Shown here in pieces: positions 11,938 to 20,452 of a stretch of DNA of 28,461 bases (positions within the stretch are counted from its first letter, which is position 1; every line of letters starts with the position of its first letter). The notes under the pieces were generated by a model. The model did no database searches. It worked only from the letters and a program-made list of their open reading frames with translations, and was not told where the DNA came from. The position numbers were made by a program, and so were the translations under genes. The DNA is from an uncultured Blautia sp. (GTDB lineage: Bacteria; Bacillota; Clostridia; Lachnospirales; Lachnospiraceae). The stretch covers positions 1 through 28,461 of the forward strand of contig UQAX01000037.1 of the NCBI GenBank assembly GCA_900539145.1, in the 5' to 3' direction.

Positions 11938-13869
11938 TTAGTACAGCTTTGCACCAGCCGGGATGTGGTTATCAACCATCAGAAGATGGAGCTTTTCTTC
12001 TCCCTCTTCCTCATGGATTGCACTGAGGAGCATTCCACAGGATTCAATTCCCATCATGGCTCTCGGTGGCAGGTTAGTGATCGCAATTAAGGTCTTTCCA
12101 ACCAGCTCTTCCGGCTCGTAATAAGCGTGAATACCGCTTAAAATCGTACGATCTGTGCCTGTTCCATCATCCAGAGTGAACTGTAACAGCTTCTTGGATT
12201 TCTTAACAGCTTCACACGCTTTAACCTTTACAGCTCTGAAATCTGACTTGCTGAAAGTATCGAAATCAACAAATTCCTCAAATAAAGGCTCTACCTTTAC
12301 CTTGGAGAAGTCGATAACTTCTTCCTTCTCAGGTGCTGCTGTGGAAGTGCTGTTTTCTGACTTCGCAGACTTCTTATCAGCATCCAGTGACTTCATTGTC
12401 GGGAACAGTAAAACGTCACGGATTGCAGCGCTGTCTGTCAGCAGCATCACCATTCTGTCGATACCAAATCCGATACCGCCGGTAGGCGCCATACCGATTT
12501 CCAAAGCATTCATAAAGTCTTCATCTGTTGTGTTTGCTTCTTCATCACCCTGTGCCAGAAGTTCTTCCTGTGCTTTAAAACGCTCTCTCTGGTCAATCGG
12601 GTCATTTAACTCAGAATAAGCATTTGCCATTTCCCATCCATTCATGAAGAATTCGAAACGTTCTGTATATTCCGGATTTTCCGGTTTCTTCTTTGTTAAT
12701 GGAGAAATTTCAATCGGATGGTCCATAACAAAAGTAGGCTGAATTAAATGTTCTTCTGCAAAAGCCTCAAAGAACAGAGATAAAATATCACCTTTTTTAT
12801 GACGTTCTTCAAACTCTACATGATGCTCTCTTGCTGCTGCTCTTGCTTCTTCTAATGTATGAATTTCATTAAAGTCCACGCCTGCATATTTCTTAACAGC
12901 ATCTACCATGGTAATACGCTCAAATGGTTTTCCTAAATCCATTTCTATGCCGTTATAAGTAATTTTTGTAGTTCCCAGAACTTCCTGTGCAACATGACGG
13001 TACAGATTTTCTGTTAAATCCATCATGCCGTGGTAGTCTGTATATGCCTGATATAATTCCATCAGAGTAAATTCCGGATTATGTCTTGTATCAAGACCTT
13101 CGTTACGGAATACACGTCCGATTTCATATACTTTTTCCATACCGCCTACAATTAATCTCTTCAGATATAATTCCAGAGAAATACGAAGCTTGAAATCTTC
13201 ATCCAATGCGTTAAAATGTGTTTCAAAAGGACGGGCAGCCGCACCGCCGGCATTTGCAACCAGCATCGGTGTTTCCACTTCTAAAAATCCCTGTCCGTTT
13301 AAGTAATTACGAATACTTGCAATGATTTTGGAACGCTTAATAAAGGTATCCTTTACATCTGCATTCATAATCAAATCCACATATCTCTGACGGTAACGTA
13401 AATCTGTGTTTGTCAGACCGTGGAATTTCTCTGGAAGCGGTTTTAAGCTCTTAGATAACAGTGTTACTTCTGTGGCATGAATAGAGATTTCTCCTGTTTT
13501 TGTCTTAAACACTTCGCCTTTGATACCTACAATATCACCGATATCCATCTTCTTGAAATCTTTATAATGGTCTTCGCCGATATTGTCTCTTGCAACATAA
13601 GACTGGATAGAACCCTGTAAGTCCTGAATACTGCAAAAAGAAGCTTTTCCCATAACACGCTTGGACATCATACGTCCTGCAAGAGATACGCTCTTTCCTT
13701 CTAATTCTTCAAAGGCATCCTTCACTTCCATGCTGTGATGAGTTACATCATATTTTGTAATCTGAAATGGGTCTTTGCCATTTTCCTGTAACTCAGTCAA
13801 TTTCTCACGGCGCACCTTTAATAACTGGTTTAAATCCTGTTCCTGTGCTTTCTTCTGCTGTTCTGCCAC
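11938..13869 (-). CDS. lysS: Lysine-tRNA ligase, class II, chimeric C-terminus
   Basis: It charges tRNA-Lys with lysine. The start is GTG at 13867-13869, about ten bases after AAGGAG; a GTG nine bases further up is too close to that site. The protein has 643 residues: an OB anticodon-binding domain (about 60-165), a class II catalytic core (180-490) with RYVDLI, RVFRNEGLDTRHNPEFTLME and GIGFGIDRMVML motifs, then a linker and a MetRS-C/Trbp111-like tRNA-binding domain (520-640). E. coli LysS ends at about 505, so the extra domain is an addition. The island core at 12389-12405 codes FPTMK at the core/linker border, so residues after about 492 are encoded by the island. It follows greA by 20 bases. 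Confidence 0.97.
   Translation of the reverse strand: MAEQQKKAQEQDLNQLLKVRREKLTELQENGKDPFQITKYDVTHHSMEVKDAFEELEGKSVSLAGRMMSKRVMGKASFCSIQDLQGSIQSYVARDNIGEDHYKDFKKMDIGDIVGIKGEVFKTKTGEISIHATEVTLLSKSLKPLPEKFHGLTNTDLRYRQRYVDLIMNADVKDTFIKRSKIIASIRNYLNGQGFLEVETPMLVANAGGAAARPFETHFNALDEDFKLRISLELYLKRLIVGGMEKVYEIGRVFRNEGLDTRHNPEFTLMELYQAYTDYHGMMDLTENLYRHVAQEVLGTTKITYNGIEMDLGKPFERITMVDAVKKYAGVDFNEIHTLEEARAAAREHHVEFEERHKKGDILSLFFEAFAEEHLIQPTFVMDHPIEISPLTKKKPENPEYTERFEFFMNGWEMANAYSELNDPIDQRERFKAQEELLAQGDEEANTTDEDFMNALEIGMAPTGGIGFGIDRMVMLLTDSAAIRDVLLFPTMKSLDADKKSAKSENSTSTAAPEKEEVIDFSKVKVEPLFEEFVDFDTFSKSDFRAVKVKACEAVKKSKKLLQFTLDDGTGTDRTILSGIHAYYEPEELVGKTLIAITNLPPRAMMGIESCGMLLSAIHEEEGEEKLHLLMVDNHIPAGAKLY
12389..12405. 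repeat. Attachment core repeat, lysS side
   Basis: Identical to 1649-1665. It lies within the lysS reading frame. Beyond it to the right lysS is host sequence; to the left the copy is supplied by the island. Confidence 0.8.
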
Positions 13870-13889
13870 CTTGTACACTCTCCTTATCT

Positions 13890-14372
13890 TTAAATATTTC
13901 TCTCGATTTCGAGAATTTTGTATTCCATTACACCTGCAGGCATTTCAACGGATACTGTATCACCTTTTCTTGCTCCGATAAGAGCTTTTCCAACCGGTGA
14001 CTCATTGGAAATTTTGCCTTCCAAACTGTTAGCTTCTGTTGAACCTACAATTTTAAATTCCATTTCTTCTTCAAACTCAACATCATAAACTTTTACTTTA
14101 CAGCCTACGCTGATTTTATCTAAATCTACTTCATCCTCTACAACAACTTCTGCATTTTTCAGGATTTTTTCAATTTCTTCAATTCTGGCTTCGATATCTC
14201 TCTGCTCGTCTTTTGCTGCATCGTATTCCGCATTTTCAGACAAGTCGCCCTGTTCTCTGGCTTCCTTGATTTTCTCTGCCACTTCTTTTCTTTTGTTTAC
14301 TTTTAAATCGTGTAATTCTTCTTCCAGTTTTGTCAGTCCCGCATACGTAAGTAATGTTTTCTTTTCTTCCAT
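13890..14372 (-). CDS. greA: Transcription elongation factor GreA
   Basis: GreA stimulates RNA cleavage in backtracked RNA polymerase. The start at 14372 (MEEKKTLLTYAGLTKLEEEL) gives 160 residues, the family's usual size; the longer frame runs 25 codons into the untranslated leader. The coiled-coil finger (residues 10-75) contains EAREQGDLSENAEYDAAKDE with the acidic tip that reaches the polymerase active site. The C-terminal FKBP-like domain has ISNESPVGKALIGARKGDTV. It is the first gene of a greA-lysS operon with a near-perfect promoter and an 80-90 base leader. Confidence 0.97.
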   Translation of the reverse strand: MEEKKTLLTYAGLTKLEEELHDLKVNKRKEVAEKIKEAREQGDLSENAEYDAAKDEQRDIEARIEEIEKILKNAEVVVEDEVDLDKISVGCKVKVYDVEFEEEMEFKIVGSTEANSLEGKISNESPVGKALIGARKGDTVSVEMPAGVMEYKILEIERNI

Positions 14373-14464
14373 TTTAATTCTACACCCTTTCTCAATATAT
14401 TTATAATGGAAAACGAACCCAGAAGGCCCGTCCCATACAAATATCACTTCTTAACAGTCATAAT

Positions 14465-14493
14465 ATTATAAATAATAGATATGCGGATGTCAA
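14465..14493 (-). promoter_or_regulatory. greA: Consensus promoter of greA-lysS
   Basis: TTGACA (14488-14493), 17 bases, TATAAT (14465-14470) on the minus strand: both hexamers match the sigma-A consensus exactly. Confidence 0.9.
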
Positions 14494-14530
14494 GCTTATT
14501 ACTCCTTATAATCTAATATTTATAGTTTTT

Positions 14531-15487
14531 TTACAATCTATGCACCAGTTCTTCCAGTTGTTCATAAGACTCTACTTCATTCACCATTCTTCTTACCGAT
14601 GCAGAATGAGGCATACCAGAAGTATACCATGCCACATGCTTACGCATTTCCCTCATTCCCGTATAAGCTCCTTTATACTCTAACTGGAGTCTTGCATGAC
14701 GGAGCATCATTTCCTTAATCTCCTCCATAGACGGCTTTGGTTTAAATTGTCCAGTTTCCTGATAATACAAAATTTCAGAAAACAGCCACGGATTTCCCTG
14801 CACAGCACGGCCAATCATAATGCCGTCACAGCCTGTTTCTTTTACCAGTTTTTCCGCTTTTTCAGGGGAAGTCACATCCCCATTCCCAATGACCGGAATG
14901 GACACTGCCTCTTTCACCTGACGGATAATATCCCAATCCGCCTGTCCGGAATAATACTGCTCTCTTGTTCTTCCATGTACGGCAACGGCTGCTGCTCCTG
15001 CATCTTCCAAAATCTTTGCAATTTCTACTGCATTTACACTGTCTTCTGTGAAGCCTTTACGGATTTTCACAGTAAGGGGTTTTTTAATTGCCCTCGACAC
15101 CTTATACACAATCTCATGCACCAGCTTTGGATTTTTCATAAGAGCCGAGCCTTCTCCGTTATTCACCACTTTTGGAACGGGACATCCCATGTTGATATCC
15201 AGAATATCAAAATTTCTATGTTCAATCTGCTTGGCAATTTCTGCCATCAAATCCGGCTCCGAGCCAAAAAGCTGTAAAGAAACAGGACGTTCTCTCTCAT
15301 CAATCTCCATCAGACTTTCCGTATTCTTATTTTTAAAATGAATGGCTTTTGCGCTTACCATCTCCGTGCAGATAAGCCCTGCTCCCTGCTCCTTGCAAAG
15401 CAAACGAAATGGCAGGTCCGTTCCCCCTGCCATAGGCGCCAATATTAAATTATTTTCCAGCGTCACATTTCCGATTTTAAGCTTCAT
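14531..15487 (-). CDS. dusB: tRNA-dihydrouridine synthase B
   Basis: This FMN enzyme reduces uridine to dihydrouridine in the tRNA D-loop. The 318-residue chain has the TIM-barrel start NLILAPMAGGTDLPFRLLC, the catalytic loop ILDINMGCPVPKVVNNGEGS with Cys102, VKIRKGF, AVHGRTREQYYSG and the phosphate-binding stretches VIGNGDV and GIMIGRAVQGNPW, then a helical C-terminal domain. It overlaps the DUF6145 gene by 11 bases, so it is the last gene of the patatin-argF-birA cluster. No clear terminator follows before the greA promoter. Confidence 0.96.
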   Translation of the reverse strand: MKLKIGNVTLENNLILAPMAGGTDLPFRLLCKEQGAGLICTEMVSAKAIHFKNKNTESLMEIDERERPVSLQLFGSEPDLMAEIAKQIEHRNFDILDINMGCPVPKVVNNGEGSALMKNPKLVHEIVYKVSRAIKKPLTVKIRKGFTEDSVNAVEIAKILEDAGAAAVAVHGRTREQYYSGQADWDIIRQVKEAVSIPVIGNGDVTSPEKAEKLVKETGCDGIMIGRAVQGNPWLFSEILYYQETGQFKPKPSMEEIKEMMLRHARLQLEYKGAYTGMREMRKHVAWYTSGMPHSASVRRMVNEVESYEQLEELVHRL

Positions 15488-15818
15488 CTTCTACCTCTTG
15501 TCCCAGAAAGAATACTTTATAATATAATTCCAAAGACTCTAAAAGCTCTTTTTTCTTCTGGCGTAAATCTTTAATACGCAGTACACTGCCGATTTCATCA
15601 AACATAGCATCTGCTTCCAGCGCCTCTACCTGAAACTGCAGGCTTCCGTCTTCATCAAATTCCAAAGTGAGGACTCCTCCGATTTCCTCTGTATACAATA
15701 CGCACATAATGTGCAGCTCATCCTGTATAGACTGAGGAAGTGATGCAAAATCATCATTAAAATAATACTTCTGCTCGTATGCACTTGCACCGCACAAAAC
15801 TACTTTATCCTTGTACAT
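15477..15818 (-). CDS. DUF6145-like conserved hypothetical protein
   Basis: An acidic protein of 113 residues: MYKDKVVLCGASAYEQKYYF, then IQDELHIMCVLYTEEIGGVL, LEFDEDGSLQFQVEALEADA and a final charged helix (RIKDLRQKKKELLESLELYY). I associate it with DUF6145, a Lachnospiraceae family of unknown function. No membrane segment or catalytic motif is visible. It lies between birA and dusB, overlapping dusB and 11 bases from birA, so it is translated with housekeeping enzymes. Confidence 0.8.
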   Translation of the reverse strand: MYKDKVVLCGASAYEQKYYFNDDFASLPQSIQDELHIMCVLYTEEIGGVLTLEFDEDGSLQFQVEALEADAMFDEIGSVLRIKDLRQKKKELLESLELYYKVFFLGQEVEDEA

Positions 15819-15829
15819 GCTTATCTCCT

Positions 15830-16591
15830 TTATACATAACTATATAATCCCCTGACAGAAACCTCGCCGGAAAAAACCTTTCTCACCTTTCCCTGTAAAT
15901 CCTCTACAAGGAGCTCTCCTGTATCGGTAATTCCCCTTGCTGTACCAATGGTTTCTGTGCCTTTTTCCAAAATCCTCACCTGCTGATTTTTATTCAAAAG
16001 CCGTTTTTCATATTCTTCCTTCAATGCCTTTAAATTCTGTGTTTTCAAAAACAGCTCATAATTCTTCCAAAAGCATGCTGTAACCTTCGTTACCAGCTCT
16101 TCTCTTGACATTTCCTTTCCTGTTTCCAGAAAAACAGAAGTTGCCTTATTTCTAAGCTCTTCCTGAAATTCCTTTTGATTGACATTGATACCTACACCAA
16201 TCATAATAAAATCCGGCTTCTGTTCTTTCATCTGCATTTCCGTTAAAATACCACAGATTTTCTTCTTGGAAAGAACAATATCATTTGGCCACTTAATTCC
16301 TGCATCTATTCCTGCCATTTCTTCAACAGCTTCTGCCACAGACAATCCCATTACCAGCGTTAGGGATGAGGCGTTTTCTGCTCTCACCTCAGGCTGCATC
16401 AGCAAAAGTGTCATATAGATATTTTCACTGGGGACAGAAGTCCACACTCTCCCCAGTCTTCCTTTTCCCGCCGTCTGCTCATTTGCTACAAATAAAGCTC
16501 CATCCAGCTCTTTTCCAACACTCTTTTTTGCTTCCTCTTTTGCCCATGTCAGGGTAGAGTCCACACTTTCTTTCCAAAATATTTTCTCCAT
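15830..16591 (-). CDS. birA: Biotin-[acetyl-CoA-carboxylase] ligase, HTH-less
   Basis: It makes biotinyl-AMP and attaches biotin to carrier-protein lysines. 253 residues. The biotin/ATP loop is AGKGRLGRVW (41-50), and GIKWPNDIVLSKKKICGIL (98-116) carries the ligase lysine, followed by a C-terminal SH3-like domain. The usual N-terminal winged helix of bifunctional BirA is missing, so this is a group I ligase without repressor function; the N-terminus starts directly with the catalytic domain (FWKESVDSTL) and is complete. The start lies one base after the argF stop. Confidence 0.95.
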   Translation of the reverse strand: MEKIFWKESVDSTLTWAKEEAKKSVGKELDGALFVANEQTAGKGRLGRVWTSVPSENIYMTLLLMQPEVRAENASSLTLVMGLSVAEAVEEMAGIDAGIKWPNDIVLSKKKICGILTEMQMKEQKPDFIMIGVGINVNQKEFQEELRNKATSVFLETGKEMSREELVTKVTACFWKNYELFLKTQNLKALKEEYEKRLLNKNQQVRILEKGTETIGTARGITDTGELLVEDLQGKVRKVFSGEVSVRGLYSYV

Positions 16592-16592
16592 T

Positions 16593-17591
16593 TTAACAGC
16601 CTTCTGCCCCTAAAGTAGCCGCCATAACTGCTTTGATGGTGTGCATTCTGTTTTCTGCTTCATCAAATACAACAGACTGCTCGCTTTCAAAAACTTCATC
16701 GGTAACTTCCATGTCTTCAATTCCAAATTTTTCATTCATTTCTCTGCCGATATCTGTCTGCAAATCATGGAATGCAGGTAAGCAATGAAGGAAAATTGCC
16801 TGCTCTCCCGCATTTCTCATAACATCCATAGTAACCTTGTATGGTGTCAGCTCTTTAATACGCTCCTCCCATACTTCTTCCGGCTCTCCCATGGAAACCC
16901 ATACATCCGTATAAATAACGTCTGCGCCCTTTGTACCTTCCATGACATCTTCTGTTAAAGTAATGGTTCCTCCTGATTTCTCTGCAAATCCTTTACACTC
17001 CTCTACCAATGCGTCATTTGGAAAATACTTCTTTGGCGCACAGGCAACGAAGTGCATACCCATTTTGGCACATAAAATCATCAGAGAATTTCCCATATTA
17101 TAGCGGGCGTCTCCCATATAAACCAATTTCACTCCCTCAACTCTGCCTAAATGCTCACGAATAGTAAGTAAATCTGCCAGCATCTGTGTAGGGTGATATT
17201 CGTTTGTAAGTCCGTTCCATACGGGAACACCTGCATATTTTGCCAGCTCCTCTACTTTTTCCTGTCCAAATCCACGATACTCAATTCCATCGTAAACACG
17301 TCCTAAAACTCTTGCAGTGTCTTTAATACTCTCCTTTTTTCCAATCTGAGAGCTTTTCGGGTCTAAATATGTGCTGCCCATTCCCAAATCATGTGCTGCC
17401 ACCTCAAAAGAGCTTCTTGTTCTGGTGCTGGTTTTTTCAAAAATCAGCGCAACATTTTTTCCTTTTAATGTATCCACGGGAATTCCCTGCTTTTTCTTTC
17501 TTTTTAATTCCGCAGATAAGTCAACAAGATACTCGATTTCTTCCTTGGTAAAATCCTTCAATGTTAAAAAATGACGCCCTTTTAAATCCAT
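16593..17591 (-). CDS. argF: Ornithine carbamoyltransferase
   Basis: It joins carbamoyl phosphate and ornithine to citrulline in arginine synthesis. 332 residues, the normal length. Carbamoyl-phosphate site STRTR at 55-59 (FEKTSTRTRSSFEVAAHDLG), HPTQ at 133-136, ornithine loop VSMGEP near 232-237, and HCLPAFHD from 269 with the catalytic Cys270. It could be anabolic (argF) or the catabolic arcB type; no arginine deiminase genes lie nearby, favouring the anabolic reading. It follows the patatin gene by 18 bases. Confidence 0.95.
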   Translation of the reverse strand: MDLKGRHFLTLKDFTKEEIEYLVDLSAELKRKKKQGIPVDTLKGKNVALIFEKTSTRTRSSFEVAAHDLGMGSTYLDPKSSQIGKKESIKDTARVLGRVYDGIEYRGFGQEKVEELAKYAGVPVWNGLTNEYHPTQMLADLLTIREHLGRVEGVKLVYMGDARYNMGNSLMILCAKMGMHFVACAPKKYFPNDALVEECKGFAEKSGGTITLTEDVMEGTKGADVIYTDVWVSMGEPEEVWEERIKELTPYKVTMDVMRNAGEQAIFLHCLPAFHDLQTDIGREMNEKFGIEDMEVTDEVFESEQSVVFDEAENRMHTIKAVMAATLGAEGC

Positions 17592-17609
17592 TACAGTAAT
17601 CCTCCGCTT

Positions 17610-18782
17610 CTATAAAAGTTTTTCTTTTGAAATAATCTGCACAAAGGCAGGTAACTCTTCGCCCTCAAGAGACGGCAGTTTCTCTCTTACCTTATCCTGC
17701 AGCTCCTGCAAAGTATAAATTTTATACTTTTGAATTCTGCATATCTTTGCCGTTGCCTCTAAGATAGAAAGATACAGTTCTCTGTAACTCCATTCTTTCG
17801 AAAGCTTCATCTCCTCTGCGATTACCGGCAAAATAATTTCTGTCAGATTTCGAACTGCTCTGCTTTCCTGCAGCTCCAATTTATATACATCTGCCAGATA
17901 TACATAAATATCCTGACTTAGTTCTGTCAACTGCCTTAAATAATAACATTCTTTTTCCTGTTCATCAATATAATATATTTTCCCCGCAAGTCCGTAAATC
18001 ACACGCATGGTATCAAAATATCCACGTTTTAGATGTATTTTGCTTCTTTTAGGGTTAAAATCCAAAATACTTCCCAAGCTTACCGTAGGAGCAATGGTGT
18101 AAATCGTAGTATCTTCCGGAATTTTGACCTTTTTTTCTCTCCCAATGCCAAAAATCCGTACTACAAGAATATCCTTATACTCCTTCTCAATCAAAGTATC
18201 TATGGGAACATTGTTAATAGCCCCACCGTCAATATAGGTCTTTCCGTGGAGCTTCTCACTTTTAAAAATAGGAAAAATATAAGAGCTTGCCAATAAAAAG
18301 TCCTTAATAAGCTCCGGTTCAATTCCCTTTAAATCTACATTTAAGTCTCTCATTTCATCTACGCTGAAGGTGTGAATATACAAATCCATAGGAGAATTTT
18401 GAATTTTTTCTTCATCCACACATTCTGCAATCAGCTCTTTTAGGGGAGTAATGTCCACGCCGCCGGCAGAAATATAGTCCATCATATCCTTCAAAGCATC
18501 ACGGCTGATTTTCTTCTGTTTAAAAATGTCTTCCATGACTTTATCATCTACCGACATAATCTGGGAATAAGAAATATTCTCCCACAGGCTTTCTGCCTTT
18601 TCCAAATCTCCCATACAGATTAAAGCTCCGTTTAATGCCCCTACGCTGGTTCCCGCAATTCCTTTTATACGAATACCTGCCTCTTTTAATGCTTTCCATG
18701 CGCCTATCTGATATGCGCCTTTTGCGCCGCCTCCCTCAAGTACCAGTCCATACTCCTTTTCAGTATCAAGTACCGGTTTCAT
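17610..18782 (-). CDS. Patatin-like phospholipase family protein
   Basis: A predicted serine lipase/acyl hydrolase, 390 residues. The oxyanion loop is GGGAKG (17-22), the nucleophile elbow GTSVG has Ser46, and the DGG motif gives Asp185 (TYIDGGAINNVPIDTL). That Ser-Asp dyad is complete. A helical C-terminal part of about 180 residues has no family I can name. There is no signal peptide or membrane segment, so it is cytosolic, acting on membrane lipids or lipid-linked substrates. First gene of the cluster with argF, birA and dusB; a hairpin separates it from the SPFH gene. Confidence 0.92.
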   Translation of the reverse strand: MKPVLDTEKEYGLVLEGGGAKGAYQIGAWKALKEAGIRIKGIAGTSVGALNGALICMGDLEKAESLWENISYSQIMSVDDKVMEDIFKQKKISRDALKDMMDYISAGGVDITPLKELIAECVDEEKIQNSPMDLYIHTFSVDEMRDLNVDLKGIEPELIKDFLLASSYIFPIFKSEKLHGKTYIDGGAINNVPIDTLIEKEYKDILVVRIFGIGREKKVKIPEDTTIYTIAPTVSLGSILDFNPKRSKIHLKRGYFDTMRVIYGLAGKIYYIDEQEKECYYLRQLTELSQDIYVYLADVYKLELQESRAVRNLTEIILPVIAEEMKLSKEWSYRELYLSILEATAKICRIQKYKIYTLQELQDKVREKLPSLEGEELPAFVQIISKEKLL

Positions 18783-18806
18783 GCTCCACCTCTCATTCCT
18801 ATTTAG

Positions 18807-18843
18807 AAAGGGAGCCTTGCCTTCGCAAGCAACCCCCTTTTTT
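18807..18843. terminator. Hairpin terminator after the SPFH gene
   Basis: AAAGGG/CCCTTT outer and CTTGC/GCAAG inner stems with a CTTC loop. The T run is longer on the plus strand; on the minus strand it is only CCCTTTCT. It separates the nfeD-SPFH pair from the patatin cluster. Confidence 0.6.
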
Positions 18844-18845
18844 AC

Positions 18846-19775
18846 TTAATTTTCTTTTTTATTTGTAGCAATTTCTACTAAGGAAGATGCAAGACCTGCA
18901 ATTCCCTGAATTTCTGACGGAATGATAATCTTGGTAGCTTTTCCGTCTGCTGCCTGTGCAAATGCCTCCAGACTCTTTAATGTAAGAACACTCTGGTCTG
19001 CACCGGCATCTTTAATAAAGCGGATACCGTCTGCCTTTGCCTGCTGCACCTTCAAAATAGCTTCTGCCTGACCTTCTGCCTCTTTAATCATCTTTTCCTT
19101 CTCAGCTTCCGCTCTCAAAATTGCTGCCTGCTTTTCAGCCTCTGCATCTAAAATCGCAGACTCTTTTTTACCTTCTGCCACAAGAATTGTAGATTTCTTC
19201 TCACCTTCTGCTTTCAGAATTGCTTCACGGCGTTCACGTTCTGCCTTCATCTGTTTCTCCATAGCTTCCTGAATAGCTGCCGGAGGAATGATATTTTTCA
19301 ATTCTACACGGGTTACCTTAATACCCCACGGGTCAGTAGCATCATCAAGAGACGCTCTCATTTTTGTATTGATAATCTCTCTGGAAGTCAGTGTAGCATC
19401 CAGTTCCATATCACCGATAATATTACGAAGTGTGGTGGCCGTCAGATTTTCAATCGCCATAATCGGATTGTCAATGCCGTAAGTAAATAATCTTGGGTCT
19501 GTAATCTGGAAGAATACAACCGTATCAATCCGCATGGTAACATTGTCTTTTGTAATAACCGGCTGCGGAGCAAAATCTACAACCTGTTCTTTTAAATTTA
19601 CACGCTTTGCAACTCTTTCAATAAACGGCACTTTAAAATGAACACCGCTTCCCCATGTTGCCTTATATACCCCAAGACGTTCCAAAATATATGCCTGTGA
19701 CTGAGGTACAATCTTTACACAGGATGCCGCAATAATTAAAATAATTACGAACAGAATAATAACTAACCACATCAT
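18846..19775 (-). CDS. SPFH/band 7 (stomatin-like) membrane protein
   Basis: A membrane-anchored scaffold that forms rings or cages in bacterial membrane domains. 309 residues. One N-terminal membrane helix (MMWLVIILFVIILIIAASC), then the SPFH domain: VPQSQAYILERLGVYKATWG, GVHFKVPFIERVAKRVNLKE, MRIDTVVFFQITDPRLFTYG. A long Ala/Glu/Lys coiled coil (about 165-250) and a short C-terminal domain ending IIPSEIQGIAGLASSLVEIA follow. It sits one base after an NfeD gene, the standard pairing of QmcA/stomatin-type proteins. Confidence 0.94.
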   Translation of the reverse strand: MMWLVIILFVIILIIAASCVKIVPQSQAYILERLGVYKATWGSGVHFKVPFIERVAKRVNLKEQVVDFAPQPVITKDNVTMRIDTVVFFQITDPRLFTYGIDNPIMAIENLTATTLRNIIGDMELDATLTSREIINTKMRASLDDATDPWGIKVTRVELKNIIPPAAIQEAMEKQMKAERERREAILKAEGEKKSTILVAEGKKESAILDAEAEKQAAILRAEAEKEKMIKEAEGQAEAILKVQQAKADGIRFIKDAGADQSVLTLKSLEAFAQAADGKATKIIIPSEIQGIAGLASSLVEIATNKKEN

Positions 19776-19776
19776 A

Positions 19777-20217
19777 TTACATGTCCTCCTCTACAATCAG
19801 CTTTACACCTTCTACTGCTGTAACCCTTACAACTTTTCCTTTTTCAATCGTATTGCCGTTTTTCGCTCTTGCAGTCCATTCCATTCCCTGAATGGTAACC
19901 TGACCTTCTGCTTTCAGATTGTCAATGGTAGCTGTTACAATTCCTTTTTGTCCCGGAATACTGTCTACATTGGTTTTCTGCACGTCCTTATTCAGGTATT
20001 TCATCGCCAGAGGTCTGGTAAATAAGAGAAGTACAACAGAAACCGCTATAAACAACAGCAGTTGCAGCCACAGCGGACCTCCTGCCAGAGAAACCAAAAA
20101 GGCAACTAATGCCCCGCCTGCAAACCAGACAGTTGTAAGTCCCAGCGTCAAAAATTCAATGACAAGAAGAATTGCCAAAACTACAAGCCAGATAATGGAT
20201 ATTGTTCCTGCGTCCAT
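19777..20217 (-). CDS. NfeD family membrane protein (short form)
   Basis: A partner of the SPFH protein encoded one base downstream. 146 residues. The N-terminal half has three hydrophobic segments (ISIIWLVVLAILLVIEFLTL; TTVWFAGGALVAFLVSLAGG; LWLQLLLFIAVSVVLLLF). The C-terminal part (about 85-146) is an OB-fold: GQKGIVTATIDNLKAEGQVT, WTARAKNGNTIEKGKVVRVT. It lacks the protease domain of long NfeD proteins. A good promoter lies about 65 bases before the start. Confidence 0.93.
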   Translation of the reverse strand: MDAGTISIIWLVVLAILLVIEFLTLGLTTVWFAGGALVAFLVSLAGGPLWLQLLLFIAVSVVLLLFTRPLAMKYLNKDVQKTNVDSIPGQKGIVTATIDNLKAEGQVTIQGMEWTARAKNGNTIEKGKVVRVTAVEGVKLIVEEDM

Positions 20218-20279
20218 AACCCCACCTTCTTTACTATAAATTCTCTGTATCAGTAAAGTTTCTACTGATTTGTCCTCTC

Positions 20280-20308
20280 ATTATATTCTAGTTTTCTGAA
20301 AATATCAA
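20280..20308 (-). promoter_or_regulatory. Promoter of the nfeD-SPFH operon
   Basis: TTGATA (20303-20308), 17 bases, TATAAT (20280-20285) on the minus strand. The leader contains a CTTTACT/AGTAAAG 7-bp inverted repeat. Confidence 0.8.
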
Positions 20309-20384
20309 CGCTTTTTTCTTGTATTTTATTGTTTTTTTATTCACTCAAATATAGTATCTGCTATTCCTCACTAAATGTGACCAT

Positions 20385-20433
20385 TAAAACGGCGATACCG
20401 CTTTATCTTCCTCACTTTAAACAGTATCGCCGT
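20385..20433 (-). terminator. Terminator after the lipoprotein gene
   Basis: A 10-bp stem ACGGCGATAC (20389-20398) / GTATCGCCGT (20424-20433), followed by TTTTA on the minus strand, 20 bases past the stop at 20453. Confidence 0.75.
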
Positions 20434-20452
20434 GTTCTTATCTTTTATTAAA

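Larger units (their letters stand above)
1649..12405. mobile_element. lysS-integrated mobilizable-type genomic island, 10.7 kb
   Basis: The island is bounded by a 17-bp direct repeat, has a Tn916-type integrase about 170 bp from the left core, and carries its own lysS 3' end at the right. Gene content is non-core: DUF6462 proteins, RHH protein, RelB/RelE-type pair, type IIG R-M operon, broken ssb, TnpV. No relaxase, coupling protein or type IV secretion gene is visible, so transfer would need help from another element. Integration replaced the 3' part of lysS rather than destroying it, because the element's right end restores the reading frame. Several ancestral genes are broken, so it may be settling into the chromosome. 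Confidence 0.82.

Noticed and set aside
11938..12405. Two lysS tails as a simple local gene duplication
   Set aside because: The tails are 10 kb apart, begin at a shared 17-bp site, and enclose an integrase and island genes; site-specific integration explains this better.
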